NCBI GenBank assembly: GCA_000697355.1
Contig: JNEN01001222.1
Coordinates: forward strand, 62,001 to 126,000
Length of the DNA stretch: 64,000 nt
From: Syncephalastrum monosporum B8922
Lineage: Eukaryota; Mucoromycota; Mucoromycetes; Mucorales; Syncephalastraceae
Reading direction: 5' to 3'
A model generated the notes under the pieces. The model saw only the letters and a program-made list of their open reading frames with translations. It was not told the DNA's origin and searched no databases. The position numbers and the translations under genes were made by a program. Numbering within the stretch: position 1 is the first letter of the stretch; the number at the start of each line of letters is the position of its first letter. Below are positions 23,208 through 35,474 of the stretch, piece after piece.

Positions 23208-26200
23208 ATGAGCGACCCTTTGCCCATCCAATTCCAGGAGCATGCTCAGGTAAGCCTTGCCTACGCGTTCGTCCTTCCCGTTCGGCTTGTTAACCGGCGC
23301 AGCTCCAACAACTTGGCATCAATGCCTCGAGCATTGCATTCAACACGCTGACCATGGAGTCGGACCGCTTTATCTGTATCCGCGAGCAAGCCAACAACAA
23401 TAACCAAGTCGTCATCATTGACTTGCAAAACAAGAATGAGATCATGCGTCGTCCTATTTCCGCTGACTCCGTCATTATGCACCCGACCACCAAGGTCATG
23501 GCCCTCAAAGGTAAAAAAAGAACAGAGAGAAAGAGAAACGGGGAATAAGAAAGAAGACTATTCAATGAATACGAGCTCACTCACTTTCTCTCTCTCTCTC
23601 TCTGTGTGTGTGTAGCTCAACGCCATGTGCAGGTCTTCAACCTGGAGCTCAAGACGAAGCTCAAGTCACACGTCATGAACGAGGACGTCGTGTTCTGGAA
23701 GTGGGTCGACCTCAAGACCCTCGGCCTCGTCACCGAACGCGCCGTATACCACTGGTCCATCGAGGGTGACTCGGCGCCTGTCAAGGTCTTTGAGCGCCAC
23801 ACCAGCCTGGAGGGTTGCCAGATTATCAACTACCGCGCCTCGTCCGACGAGAAATGGTTCGTCCTGGTCGGCATCACCGCGCGCGATGGCCGTGTCGTGG
23901 GTGCGATGCAGCTCTACTCGAAAGAACGCGGCGTGAGTCAGCCTATCGAGGGTCACGCAGCGGCCTTTGCCGACCTCACTTTGGAAGGCGGCTCCAGCCC
24001 CACCAAGCTGTTCACCTTTGCCGTCCGCTCCGCCAACGGCACTGCCAAGGTAAGGAAAGAAAAAGAAAGAAAAAACGAAATCCTGCAGGCCCTTGGCCTT
24101 ATGCTGATGGGGTGGCTCACCATCACATTAGTTGCAAGTCATCGAGGTGGACCACAAAGAAGGCAATCCACCCTTCCAAAAGAAATCCGTCGAGATCTTC
24201 TTCCCACCCGAGGCCGCCAACGACTTCCCCGTGGCCATGCAGATCGGCCACCGTTATGGCATCGTCTACGTCGTCACCCGCGACGGCTACATCCACCTCT
24301 ACGACCTCGAGACGGGCACGTGTATCTACATGAACCGCATCAGCGGCGAGCGCATCTTTGTCACGGCCGAGCACGGCCCCTCCTCGGGCATCATCGTCAT
24401 CAACAAGAAGGGCCAGGTCCTGTCAGTCTCGCTCGACGAGGACACCATCATCCCGTACATCCTCAACACACTCGGCAACACGGAGCTGGCCTTCAAGCTC
24501 GCCTCGCGTGGCGGTCTGCCCGGCGCCGACGACCTGTACGTCAGCCGCTTCCAGGAGCTCTTCTCGTCAGGCGCGTACCAGGACGCGGCGCGCATTGCGG
24601 CCAACTCGCCGCGCGGCATTCTGCGCACGGTCGACACCATCGAGCGGTTCCGACACATTGCAGCCACGCCCAACCAGATCTCGCCCATCCTGCAGTACTT
24701 TGGCATTCTCCTCGAAAAGGGCGGCCTCAACAAGTACGAGTCGCTCGAGCTCGCCAAGCCGATCCTGGCCCAAAACCGCAAGCAGCTGCTCGAAAAGTGG
24801 CTCAAGGAGGACAAGCTCGAGTGCAGCGAGGAGCTGGGTGACTTTGTCAAGAGCTACGACGCGACGCTGGCCACCTCGGTCTACCTCCGCGCCAACGTAC
24901 CCAGCAAGGTCGTGCTCTGCTTTGCCGAGAACCACCAGTACGACAAGATCCTGGCCTATGCCAAGCAGGTCAACTACACGCCCGACTACTCGTCCTTGCT
25001 CTACAACATTGCACGCACCGACCCGGCCAATGCGGAAGAGTTCGCCAAGGGCTTGCTTGCCGGCGAGGACGGCCCGATGATCGAACCCGAGAAGGTCGTG
25101 GATGTGTTTGTGTCGCAAAACATGATCCAGCAGGCCACGTCGTTCTTGCTCGACTATTTCAAGAACAACAACAAGCCCGAGGACGCCCACCTCCAGACGC
25201 GTGTGCTCGAGATGAACCTCATCCACGCCCCGCAGGTCGCCGATGCCATTCTGGGCACAGGCATGCTCTCGCACTATGACCGCGTCGCCATCGGCAACCT
25301 CTGCGAGAAGGCCGGTCTCTACCAGCGCGTAAGTTTCAGACAGAGAGAGAGAGAGAGAGGGGGGGGGAAAAGGCGGCGACATGTATCAGTAATATCTTTT
25401 GCTCACGCTCGGTTCGTTTTCCCTTTTTTTTTCTTTGCCTGCTTTCGATAGGCCCTCGAGCACTACACCGACATCCATGACATCAAGCGTGTGATCCCGT
25501 ACACGCACCTGATGAATGCCGACTGGCTCGTCAACTACTTTGGCAACCTCTCGGTCGACCAGACCCTGGAGTGCCTCCGCGAGATGCTGTCCACCAACCC
25601 CCGCCAGAACATGCAGATCGTCGTGCAGATCGCGATCAAGTACTCGGAGCAGCTGCAGCCCCACAACCTGATTGACTTGTTTGAGCAGTACAAGACCAAC
25701 GAGGGCCTGTACTATTACCTGGGCTCGATTGTGAACGTCAGCCAGGACCCGCTCGTGCACTTCAAATACATCCAAGCCGCGTGCCGCAGCGGTAACATCC
25801 GCGAGGCCGAGCGTATCTGCCGCGAGAGCAACTACTACGATGCCGAAAAAGTCAAGAACTTTTTGAAGGTAAAACGCGAATCTTTTGCGTGGATATTCGG
25901 GGTGCGATGGCAATATGCTAAGTATATAAATCTATACCTCCTTGTCTCACTGTAGGAAGCGAAACTGAGCGACCAGCTGCCGCTGATCATCGTGTGCGAC
26001 CGGTTCAACTTTGTGCACGATCTCGTGCTGTACCTCTATCACAACAACCTCCACAACTTTATCGAGGTCTACGTCCAAAAGGTCAACCCGGCCCGCACCC
26101 CTGAAGTCGTGGGCGGTCTCCTCGATGTGGGCTGCGACGAAGACGTGATCAAGAACCTGCTCCTGACCGTGCAAGCCGACATGCCGGTCGGCAAGCTGAC

Positions 26201-29180
26201 GGAGGAGGTCGAGAAGCGCAATCGCCTTAAGCTTCTTCTGCCGTGGCTCAACATGCGGGTCTCCGAAGGATCGCAGGACCCGGAGGTGTACAATGCGCTC
26301 GCCAAGATCTACATTGACACCAACAACAATCCCGAGCCTTTCTTGAAGGACAACGAGGTAAGCCCATTGTTTCCTAGTGTGTGTATATGGCTGTGTATGC
26401 ATAGACACTGATGGCCGTGTTCTTCCCTTTTCCCTCTCTTTGATAGCTGTACGATCCCAAGACGATCGGCAAGTACTGCGAGAAGCGCGACCCTTACCTG
26501 GCCTACATCTGTTACGAAAAGGGCCAGTGCGACTATGAGCTGATCCACATTACGAACGAGAACTCCATGTTCAAGCACCAGGCCCGCTACCTCGTCCGCC
26601 GCCGTGACAGCTCGCTCTGGGCCTATGTTCTCCAGGAGAACAACGAGCACCGCCGCGAGCTGATTGATCAGGTAAGACGCATTTTCCTATATATATGGCT
26701 GGATTCCACTAACACACACACCTTGTTCCGCGTACGTAGATTGTCGCGGCGGCGCTGCCCGAGTGCCAGGATCCTGACGACGTGTCGGCCACCGTCAAGG
26801 CGTTCATGAGCGCGGAACTGCCCAACGAGCTGATCGAGCTTCTCGAAAAGATCGTGCTCGATAACAGCGCGTTCAGCGAGAATAAGACGCTGCAGAACCT
26901 GCTCCTGTTCACAGCCATCAAGGCGGATCACTCGCGGGTGATGAGCTACGTCGAGCGCCTGGACCACTTTGACGCGAGCGACGTGGCCGAGGTGTGCGTG
27001 GGCGAGGGCCTGTACGAGGAGGCGTTTGCGATCTACAAGAAACACAACATGAACGCGGACGCGGTGGACATTGTGCTGACCAAGGTCGACGACGTGGACC
27101 GCGCGCGCGAGTTTGCAGAGCGGTGCGAGCAGCCCGAGGTGTGGAGCAAGGTGGCGCACGCCCAGCTCGAGCACATGCAGGTCAAGAACGCCATCGAGTC
27201 GTACATTCGGGCGAACGACACGTCCAACTACATGGAGGTGACGCGCCATGCCGCGATGGACAACAAGTACGAGGACCTGGTCAAATACCTCCAGGTGGCG
27301 CGCAAGAACTCGCGCGAGCCTTACATTGAGACCGAGCTCCTGTTTGCCTACGCCAAGACCGAGCGCCTGGCCGATCTCGAGGACTTCATTGCCGCGCCCA
27401 ACATTGCCAACGTCCAGTCCGTCGGTGACCGGTGCTACCAGGCCGGCATGTTCGAGGCCGCCAAGATCCTGTTCAGCAACATCTCGAACCACGGCGCGCT
27501 GGCCACGACCCTGATCCAGCTCAAGGATTACCAGGGCGCCGTCGACTGCGCGCGCAAGGCCAACTCGACCCAGGTGTGGAAGGAGGTCAATGCGGAGTGC
27601 ATCACCCAGCACGAGTTCCGCCTCGCCCAGATCTGCGGTCTGCACATCATCGTCCATGCCGAAGAGCTCGAAGCGCTCGTGCGCGTCTATGAGCGCAACG
27701 GGTTCTTTGACGAGCTGATCCGCCTGCTGGAGGCTGGCCTGGGCCTGGAGCGTGCCCACATGGGCATGTTCACCGAGCTTGCGGTGTTGTACGCCAAATA
27801 TGCGCCCGAAAAGATGATGGAGCACCTCAAGCTGTTTGTGTCGCGCATCAACATTCCCAAGGTGATCAAGGCATGCACGGACGCCCACCTGTGGCGCGAG
27901 CTCGTGTTCCTGTACGTCCACTATGACGAGTTTGACAATGCAGTGACGGCCATGATGGACCACGCCGCTGAGTCGTGGGAGCACTCGGCATACAAGGAGA
28001 TCATCGTCAAGGTGTCGAATGTCGAGCTCTATTACAAGTCGCTCCGCTTCTATCTGAGCGAGCAGCCCACCCTCATCAACGATCTGCTGGCGGTGCTTGT
28101 GCCGCGCATCAACCACACCCGCGTTGTCCAGCTCTTTGAAAAGTCGGACAACATTCCCCTCGTCAAGCCCTACCTGACATCTGTCCAAGAGGTACAAAGA
28201 CAGAAAAAAAAAGAAAAAAGAAAAGAACAGAATGGCCCTGTGCTCATACTATGCTTCTATCTTAGGTCAATAACCGGGCGGTCAACTCGGCACTGAATGA
28301 GCTGTATATTGAGGAGGAAGACTACGAAGCTCTGCGCCAGTCGATTGATGCGCACGACAATGTGGATGCCCTGGATCTCGCGCAGCGTCTGGAGAAACAC
28401 GAGCTTCTCGAGTTCCGACGCATCGCGGCCCACCTGTACAAGAAGAACAAGCGCTGGCGACAGTCGATCACGCTGTCCAAGACGGACCGACTCTTCAAGG
28501 ATGCGATCGAGACCGCGGCCGAGTCCCAAGACCCGGAGGTGGCCGAAGAGCTGCTTCAATACTTTATCGAGGTCGGCAAGCGCGAGTGCTTCTCGGCCAT
28601 GCTGTATTCGTGCTATGACCTGATGCGGCCCGATGTCGTCATGGAGCTCTCATGGCGCCATGGCCTGAACGACTTTGCGATGCCGTACATGATCAACATG
28701 ATGAAGGAGCAGTTCACCAAGGTATGCATGCATCCACAGACACACACACATGCAAGAGGGAAGAGGTGCTCTTTTACTTGCAAGAGGCCATTGACAGAAT
28801 GTTGATTGGGAATGATATGGCGCGTACGGAACCACTTTTACTCACGGATACCTTTCATTTATCTAGATGGACATGCTTGACAAGGATATTTCGTCTCTCA
28901 AGGAAAAGGTAGCCAAGCAGGAGGAGAACCGCGAGTCAGGTACGTAGAAAAAAAAAAGGAACCCAGGCGCCTGAAACCGAGGATCTCACATTTCGCAATT
29001 TTTTTTCTACTTCTAGCTCCGGCGGTACCTACCATGGGCGGCGGACTCGGTAACCCACTCATGCTGACAGCCGGGTCCAACATGATGCCACAACAGTCAC
29101 CGATGATGACGGGCGCCACCACCTTCAGTGGCATGCCGCCACAACAGACAGGCACTGGGTCCCACATGGGAGGATTCTAA
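23208..29180 (+). CDS. CHC1: Clathrin heavy chain
   Basis: Triskelion-forming coat protein for endocytosis and trans-Golgi/endosome traffic, 1689 aa, full length for the family. 11 exons: 23208-23249, 23303-23510, 23616-24049, 24132-25328, 25452-25868, 25956-26357, 26447-26671, 26740-28191, 28266-28721, 28867-28939, 29017-29180. The N-terminal beta-propeller (residues about 1-330) starts [16 protein letters not shown] and includes [14 protein letters not shown] and [20 protein letters not shown]. The alpha-zigzag CHCR repeats fill the leg, with [20 protein letters not shown] and [20 protein letters not shown]. The trimerisation region and the Met/Gln-rich tail end [14 protein letters not shown]. 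Codons are strongly biased to C/G at third positions, as expected for an abundant protein; this also creates long antisense ORFs. Intron 2 carries a CT then TG repeat next to its acceptor. Confidence 0.98.
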
Positions 29181-29630
29181 GATTCTTTTGTACAAAAATG
29201 AAAGAAAAAAAAAGAGAAAAGAACGCAAAAAAAAAAAAGCTTGTGCCACGGTATATACAATAAATTCTTATACGCTTTACTTCAACTCCAACCTTTCACT
29301 GTCCCACCAATCATGGCGCTTGAACCCGCCCATGCGCGCAAGCGGAATTGAACGGTAGGCGAGAGATCAATGGACGGGACAAGAAGAAAGTGGCACGGAC
29401 ACATTCGATGGAACTACAAACGCAGACCATGACATGGTATGGTAATCTGATCTGTCGTTCTGTTTGTTGTCACACAGCACGGGGAACGCAATCGTTTGAG
29501 GTGCCGTTCCTGTTATTTTTCTCGTGTCCTTTTCTATTCTTTTTGATTCTTTCTTTTCACTGTCACCCTTTCTTTCCCTTCTCTCTCTCCCTCTCTCTCT
29601 CTTTTTTTTTTTTTTTTTTTGTGCACCATC
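29181..29630. other. Clathrin 3' region and VTC1 promoter
   Basis: About 450 bases between two plus-strand genes. The first half holds the clathrin 3' end (A-rich); the second is increasingly pyrimidine-rich toward the VTC1 start. No ORF is supported. Confidence 0.5.
29570..29620 (+). promoter_or_regulatory. CT/T pyrimidine tract upstream of VTC1
   Basis: About 50 bases of almost pure pyrimidine, ending in a run of 19 T, stop ten bases before the VTC1 start codon. It would lie in the core promoter or 5' leader. The very long T-run also acts as a rigid, nucleosome-excluding element in fungi generally; the specific role here is inferred. Confidence 0.5.
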
Positions 29631-30096
29631 ATGTCAGATAACAATAACGTCTTGGAGTCGACGACAGGCAAGCGTATCGCACTTCCGGTGCGGGTGGAGC
29701 CGAAGGTCTTCTTTGCAAACGAGCGCACGTTCCTGTCCTGGTTGAATTTCACGGTCGTGCTGGGTGGTCTCGCGATGGGCCTGCTCAACTTTGGCGATCG
29801 CATCGGACGACTCTCGGCAGTGCTGTTTACGGTGATTGCCATGGGCGTCATGATGTACGCTCTCTACACATTCCACTGGCGCGCTACCAAGATCCGCAAC
29901 CGAGAAGCTGCACCCTACGACGACCGGGTTGGTCCCACCGTCCTCTGTATCTTCTTGTTGGCGGCCATCCTTGTCAACTTTTATCGTAAGTGGTTTTCCA
30001 TTGGCATTGGGGGCTGCAACTACGCTAGAGTTTGGGTTTAACGCTTTGTATTATCTGTCTATTTTTTTTCCTGTAGTGCGTATTGGCAGCGTCTAG
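29631..30096 (+). CDS. VTC1: Vacuolar transporter chaperone subunit VTC1
   Basis: Small membrane subunit of the VTC polyphosphate polymerase complex at the vacuole, 124 aa. Exons: 29631-29985 and 30077-30096. The DUF202-type fold is clear: [20 protein letters not shown] (conserved Arg and Trp before TM1), then TM1 ([15 protein letters not shown]), TM2 ([19 protein letters not shown]), the [12 protein letters not shown] loop and TM3 ([19 protein letters not shown]). There is no SPX or catalytic tunnel domain, as expected for Vtc1 rather than Vtc2-4. The last exon codes only six residues plus the stop. It is convergent with ALG14; stop codons are 178 bases apart. Confidence 0.95.
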
Positions 30097-30273
30097 ACGA
30101 CAGCGTAGCCATCATTTTTTCATCACTTGTATATCATCATTTCCTTTCCTATTCACCCGAGCACGCGTCCCCGCCCCCATCCCCGCCCTCCCTCCCACAC
30201 ATCTCAAAAGAACGGTCTGCTTTTCTTTTCTTTTTAATCATTCTTATTCTTCTTGTTCTTATTCATGGCATCA

Positions 30274-31034
30274 TTAAACAAGCACGCCGTGGTATTCGGC
30301 CTTGGTATCTTGGAGTTCAGGCCATTGGACGAGGAGACGGTCGACCATGGGGTAGAGGAGGCGCCCGGTCAAGGACAGGGTGTGGATGCGGGCAAAGGAC
30401 TCGACATACACGATTTGGATATTTCTGACCCCGAAAAACTAAAAAGCGTGCGCATGTGTTTCAATACGCCGGTAAGTATGATACGCGATGAAGTATAAAA
30501 GTGGTGTATGCAGAAATGAAAGAAAGGTGTCATCATACTCTGGGGATGTACGCGGCCACGCAGATGGGCAGACATGTGCCTGGACCGTTGCAGAGGATCA
30601 GGTCTGGCATAGTGCTCAGGACGACACGGACCGCGTCGAGCAAGGCACGCGCGGCTGTGAACGGCACGCTGGCCCAGGCCTGGCCGACGTGGCGCGCCCG
30701 TGCAATGGATATGACGTGCTCTTCTTGCTGGACGGCGTTGGCGCTCAACCCATCGGCTACGATAAAAACACGTGGCTGGTACTGCTCACCCAAGGTCTGC
30801 ACAAGTCGAAGCATCTCCATGGTGTGGCCGCCTGTGTGCGTCGTGTCAGCCGAATGAAAAGAGACTCGATCGCATGAGAAGCGTCTATGCCTCACCTGAG
30901 CCGAGGACGATGCATGTCTTGCATGGACCGCGTCGGGGAGGGAGGGATGCGGTGCGTCGTCGTCCGGGGAGAATGGCCCTGACGCGGAGCAGAATGACGG
31001 TGAGGAGGCAGACCACTACCACCCAAAGAAACAT
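30274..31034 (-). CDS. ALG14: UDP-GlcNAc transferase subunit ALG14
   Basis: ER membrane anchor for Alg13; together they add the second GlcNAc to dolichol-PP-GlcNAc in N-glycan assembly. Exons: 30896-31034, 30539-30831, 30274-30438; 198 aa. An N-terminal TM helix (FLWVVVVCLLTVILLRV) is followed by VLGSG/GGHTMEMLRL across intron 1, the glycine-rich GGHT motif of the family. Next come PRVFIVADGLS, LILCNGPGTCLPICVAAYIP and, after intron 2, FFGVRNIQIVYVESFARIHT, then LVQWPELQDTKAEYHGVLV at the C-terminus. The coding frame of the last exon has no Met, so it is easily missed. It begins next to a TG/CA repeat. All hallmark motifs of the family are present. Confidence 0.95.
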
Positions 31035-31087
31035 GTGTGCGTATGTGTATGTGTATATGTATACGTATGTGTATGTGTGTGTGTGTA
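31034..31087. repeat. TG/TA-rich dinucleotide repeat
   Basis: About 54 bases made of TG, TA and GTATG units, ending in eight TG repeats. It abuts the ALG14 start codon on the minus strand and so forms its 5' leader (CA/TA-rich on the transcript). Alternating purine-pyrimidine composition favours Z-DNA and slippage. Confidence 0.7.
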
Positions 31088-31504
31088 TAAGTATCTGCCA
31101 CAAGTAAGAAAAGAAAGAGATAGCTGAATTGGTCCGAGCACACACCGCCTTGCCCAACCTCGTGTATTTCTATTCACATTGGTAGCCCCTTCTAGGTCTC
31201 GATAGACCTGTCTGTTTTCTGCAGTGACTTGGCAGCGACCCGTCCATCCTGTCAAAGAATCTGGTCTTACTGGATGTGCTAGGCACATGTGTGTAGATGA
31301 GGCAGATGTGACACTTTAGAATGTTTCATGTTAAACTCGAGAAAGTGCAACGTTAAACAAACAGAAAATTCAAATTTGCAATCTGGAAGATGAAAGTGAA
31401 AATGATAAGGGAAAGAAAGCACAGGTGGAGTATTACATTTCTACATACAGAAAACTATAAAGAAAAAAAAAGGTAGGCACGCAAAAAAAAACCTAAAAAA
31501 GACC
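31088..31504. other. ALG14 upstream region / regulator 3' region
   Basis: About 420 bases holding the ALG14 promoter and the 3' end of the Zn2Cys6 gene. It is A-rich near 31460-31500. No supported ORF. Confidence 0.4.
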
Positions 31505-34129
31505 TTATTGCTGCGCAGGGTATCCATTAGCAACGACCGCCATGAAGTCTACAACGTAAAAAGAAAGACGAAGAAAGGCGAGTTAGTTTTGCTTGGACGT
31601 CCTTCTCTCTCTCTCTCTATCCCTCTTCGCAGTCCTGATTACCTTGCCAGTCTAAACCACTCGAGGCGCCCCAGAAGGGCAGCGTCTGATTTTCCACGGA
31701 GGGCGCGGTTTCCTCTTCATTGTTTGCGTTGTCGTCCGCCACCATTTTGGACAGGGTCTCAAGAAAGGTGACAATTCCCTTGTCAATGTGGGGCTCAAAA
31801 GAGCGGTATTCCTGAAAATAGCGCTGCTGCCTGTCCTTGGCCTGGCGTTTCACGTCCGGGTTATCGTGGCGCAGACTCAAAAAGTTGACCATGATGCCCT
31901 GGGAGAGGAAATAATTGGTCATGGACCAGCCAAAGCTGAGGAGGCTGCTGCGCTTGAGGGCGTGCAGCAGGTCAACAATGCCGTCGGCGGCGTCCATGGA
32001 CTCTTGCGGGATCATGCTGACGGTCGCGTCGGTGTTGTCCATGACGATCAGCGGGCGGTGCACGAGGATAGTGACGGCGTAGAAGGCCAGGCGTAGCGGG
32101 CCGGCTAAAGAAAAGGAGAAAAGCGGGCCAAAGGTGAGCCTTACCCTACACCGGGGGGGGGGGGGGACCATGGACTGCATGCCATGCTTTCAACGGCAAG
32201 CTTACCTCCGGAGGTGTTGAGTTTGTAGGCCAGCTCAGGCCGCACGTCCTTGCGCGCGATCTGGTCCAGCTCACGCGGGGTGAGCTTCAGGTGCGGGGGC
32301 AGGCGCTGCTCCCATGCGTTGAGGGCTTGTTTGAGGTTGGCGCAGACTTGCTCCATCCCATACTGCGAGTGGGCGAGCGAGCGTGCGCGAGGTGAGCAGA
32401 GGATGCGCAGGATGTCACCGAGGATGGAGGCGAGTTTGGCCATATGATACAAGAAGGCCAGGTGCGACCCGGACGGGTCGTCCGGGACCTCAATGTCCTC
32501 CACATCGCAGTCCGCGTCCGAGATCACCAGGGGTCTAAGAGCATGAGAGAATAACACGGAATCGAATGCACACGTCAATATTGGGTTACCGGAGAGCCCA
32601 CCGGCCTTTTCTGTCCCTGTCTCTCTCTCTCTCTCTTTCTCTCTCTTACCTTCCGAGGCAGCCACAGATCCACCGGTCGAGGACGTAGGCACACCACCAG
32701 AGCCGCTTACGGGCCTCGCTGTTGCGCCCCGGTAAGCCTCCGATGGCGTGCGAGCGGTGCAGGCCAAAGTCCTGGGCCATCTTGACCGCAATACTGATCG
32801 CCATCCAGTCCGTGCTCTCCGGGCTCCATTTCTGGGCATGCGATGCGACGAGGAGCAGGATCTGGATACTCTCGATGCGCGGCTCAAGCATGTGCCAATG
32901 ACACTGCTTGACCTGCTCGGTCAGGTCATCGAACAGTTTGGTGGCGTTGACGGCGTATTTCTTGGCGATAGGGTCGTCTCGGTCGAGGAGGCGGGTACCG
33001 ACACGCGCCATGGCCATAGCCAGGACATTGAGGAGGGGTCCGTCCTTGGCAGCAGCGTAGTTTTGGCGGAACTCGTCCTCGTCGACGATGGGCAGGTAAA
33101 TGTTGGCGTGCGTAAAGTAGAGCTGGATGAGGTGATTGAGGAGCTCCTGCGGCGGGAGCTGGAGGGTGGTGGCCGAGCGCTCTTCCTTGAACATGACCTG
33201 ATCGAGGTCGTCCGGGTGCCGCATGACCATGAAGTCGTTGACGGATGACCCGCCCGGGTACTGGAAACCGCCGACGCGTACGAGCGCTTGTTTGGGGAGC
33301 ATGGCCGAGATCAGCTGTATGCCAGACGAACTGCCGTGGTAGGAGTACGCGCCCTCGCGCTGTCTCTTGCACAGCTCGGACAAGATGGTCTGAGCGCGCG
33401 TGGTGCTGGAAGACGAGGCGGCCGTGCTGCTGGTCGAGTGGGGGGTCGCTGCGTCTTCGTGCGCGTCGGACGGCGTGTTTTCGTCTCGTTCGTCTCGTTG
33501 TTCTTCGTCGTCGTCGTCGTCATCATCATCTTCCTCGGTGCACGGCGTATTTCCGCAATGCAGGTCCTCGAGGGATTCGGTCGGGACCTGTCCGGACGAG
33601 GCAAACTTTTGCAGGAGCTGCTCCATGCGCTGTAATCGATTTTCTAAACCCTCGACATAGCCCTTGGGGGGGCCGCGTTTCCGTGCTGCTTCCTGGAAGG
33701 TGCACGTCTTGTTGTAGCTCGCGCATGAACTGCACGGCTGTTCGCGGTGTGTCTCGTCGTAATCGCAGCTAATAAGAGATGGGAAGGGCAAAAAGTTGAA
33801 TACGCATGATACCGACCACACCCTCTATACTGCTGTCTGTACACACCGTATTTTCTTCCTTCGGCAAAGGTCACCTGATAAATAAAACAAGGACTATGAG
33901 GATTCGCGATTCGGAAGGACAAAAGCGCTCATTACGTACATGCGCGGCCCCGTTTGACGCGGCGGCGATCGGCTTGGGCGGGTCGGTCTGCCGGGTACAT
34001 TGTGTTATTGCTGTAGGGTCCTGTGCGATGCTGAATCGGCGGCATGTCGGGCGGCGGGTAGGGATGGGCACTCGGTCGTAAGGGTGGGCCCGACGATCGA
34101 CCCGGGTGATGGGCGTAGTAAGGCTGCAT
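31505..34129 (-). CDS. Zn2Cys6 transcription factor with fungal-specific domain
   Basis: Nuclear DNA-binding regulator, 723 aa. Exons: 33940-34129, 33847-33874, 32650-33768, 32206-32534, 31643-32104, 31505-31548. An N-terminal Pro/His/Tyr-rich region (1-60) leads to the binuclear cluster, rebuilt over two introns: RACDLCRRKKIRC, then CSSC and TC at the expected spacing. It is followed by the linker ARKRGPPKGYVEGLENRL and a short coiled coil. The middle has an acidic Asp/Glu run and a Ser/Thr-rich stretch. The regulatory middle-homology domain begins near LIQLYFTHANIYLPIVDEDE and includes ARKRLWWCAYVLDRWICG and the acidic SDADCDVEDIEVPDDP. The 28-nt second exon carries half of the DNA-binding cluster. 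Regulon unknown; the gene is not beside an obvious metabolic cluster. Confidence 0.9.
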
Positions 34130-35474
34130 TCTATACGGCACAAAGAGAACGGAAGAGCAAGGAGAGAGAGAGGGCCTTTGCAATAAAAGCAGAATATGAT
34201 AGAAATAGGTAGACAGATATCAATCACGGGCAACTACGCACAGTAAGCTATTCGGCGTAATAATTAGGCCGGTCCCCGGACTACGTGGTTTTTCAACAGC
34301 TATGGAAAAAGCAGGTCCAACAATAATGCTGATGTGGACTTCTTGTTCAGGTGCACTCGCTCTATCGGCATTACTGAATAGCCGAACACACAAGCACTGC
34401 TCGTATTACCTTTTTTTTTCTTGGCTGGATCACTATCGTGATAAAGATGTTGACGGAAAAAAAAAAGTATATTATTTGCTAACATAAGGGCAGGAGTCAG
34501 GGATGTGTTCTCAATCACTCCTTTTTTGCCTTTCTGTCTGTCTCTCTGTTTCCCTCTCTTTGTCTCACCCTCTTTCTCTCTATTGTTTTCTCTCTGATTA
34601 CATCATATGGCTTGATTATGTGCATATGGGCTTCTTTCCTTTTAAAAACACCTCCTTCGTGGAAAATCTATTTTCAATTGGGATGGAGCGACCTTTCCTT
34701 CTATTTTTTTTTTCCTTCCTTCCTTTTTCCTCATGATAGAACGTACGTGCAGACGCATGACCAACCGGAGAACAGCCGCATCCTGTCTGCTACGTTGATG
34801 TGATGCGGTCAGACCACGCAGGGTACCCTGCGCACGATGAAATGAAAAAGCTACAGTATCTTGAATCAGGCATAGCGGTACCTGCGTTGTGGCGCAGACC
34901 GCATGATGACTGGCTATTTCTTTTATTTTTCCCTATTGTTATCATGACAGACGGGTCCCATCCACCAAGACCTTATATGTGTACACATGATGTTCACTTC
35001 TGATAATTTCTTCTTTTTTCTTATCACTATTATACTTTGTGTCCTACTCATATTCACGGATGTTGCTCTATTCGTGAAGGCGGCTCAACTGAAAAGAAAA
35101 AAAATCGTTCGTACTGTAATATGCTTACAAACATATACTCATACACACAAAATTAAAGATTCGACTTGTCAGCCGTTTCCAACAAGATATGACCCACACA
35201 CGTTCTATGTATATACAAAGCACCGTCGACTATTCATGCTCCTGATAACGAGGTTTTTCTCTCAGAAAAGAGGGCGCCAGAAAGCGAGAATGGATGAACG
35301 ATACCAGAATGAAAAGATTCGTTTTTTGAGTATGAAAGGGTGAAGGAATGTAGGCCCAACGACGCTTGGAAGGAACGGAAGCAAAACCTACGACATTCTT
35401 TTCTCGATTTCCCTCTTACTTTAGTGTTTTCTTCCTTCTTTTTCTTCTTCTTCTTCTCCCCTTGTTTTCATTTG
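34130..35474. other. Divergent 1.3 kb intergenic region
   Basis: Shared upstream region of the Zn2Cys6 gene (minus) and the LRR gene (plus). It contains a pyrimidine-rich block (about 34520-34600) and a CTT-repeat leader just before the LRR start (35430-35462). Small ORFs show no domains. Confidence 0.5.

Noticed and set aside
26668..28197. 509-codon open frame antisense to clathrin heavy chain
   Set aside because: It mirrors the strongly C/G-ending codon use of clathrin; composition is Val/Leu/His/Arg-rich without any domain. Other long antisense frames (5778-6614, 24567-25382, 35478-36482, 51398-52126) have the same cause.
30253..30498. Plus-strand 81-codon ORF downstream of VTC1
   Set aside because: It is antisense to the last exon of ALG14, whose frame shows clear family motifs.
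31016..31288. Minus-strand ORF with His/Thr/Tyr repeats
   Set aside because: It translates the TG/CA repeat and leader of ALG14; low-complexity shadow.
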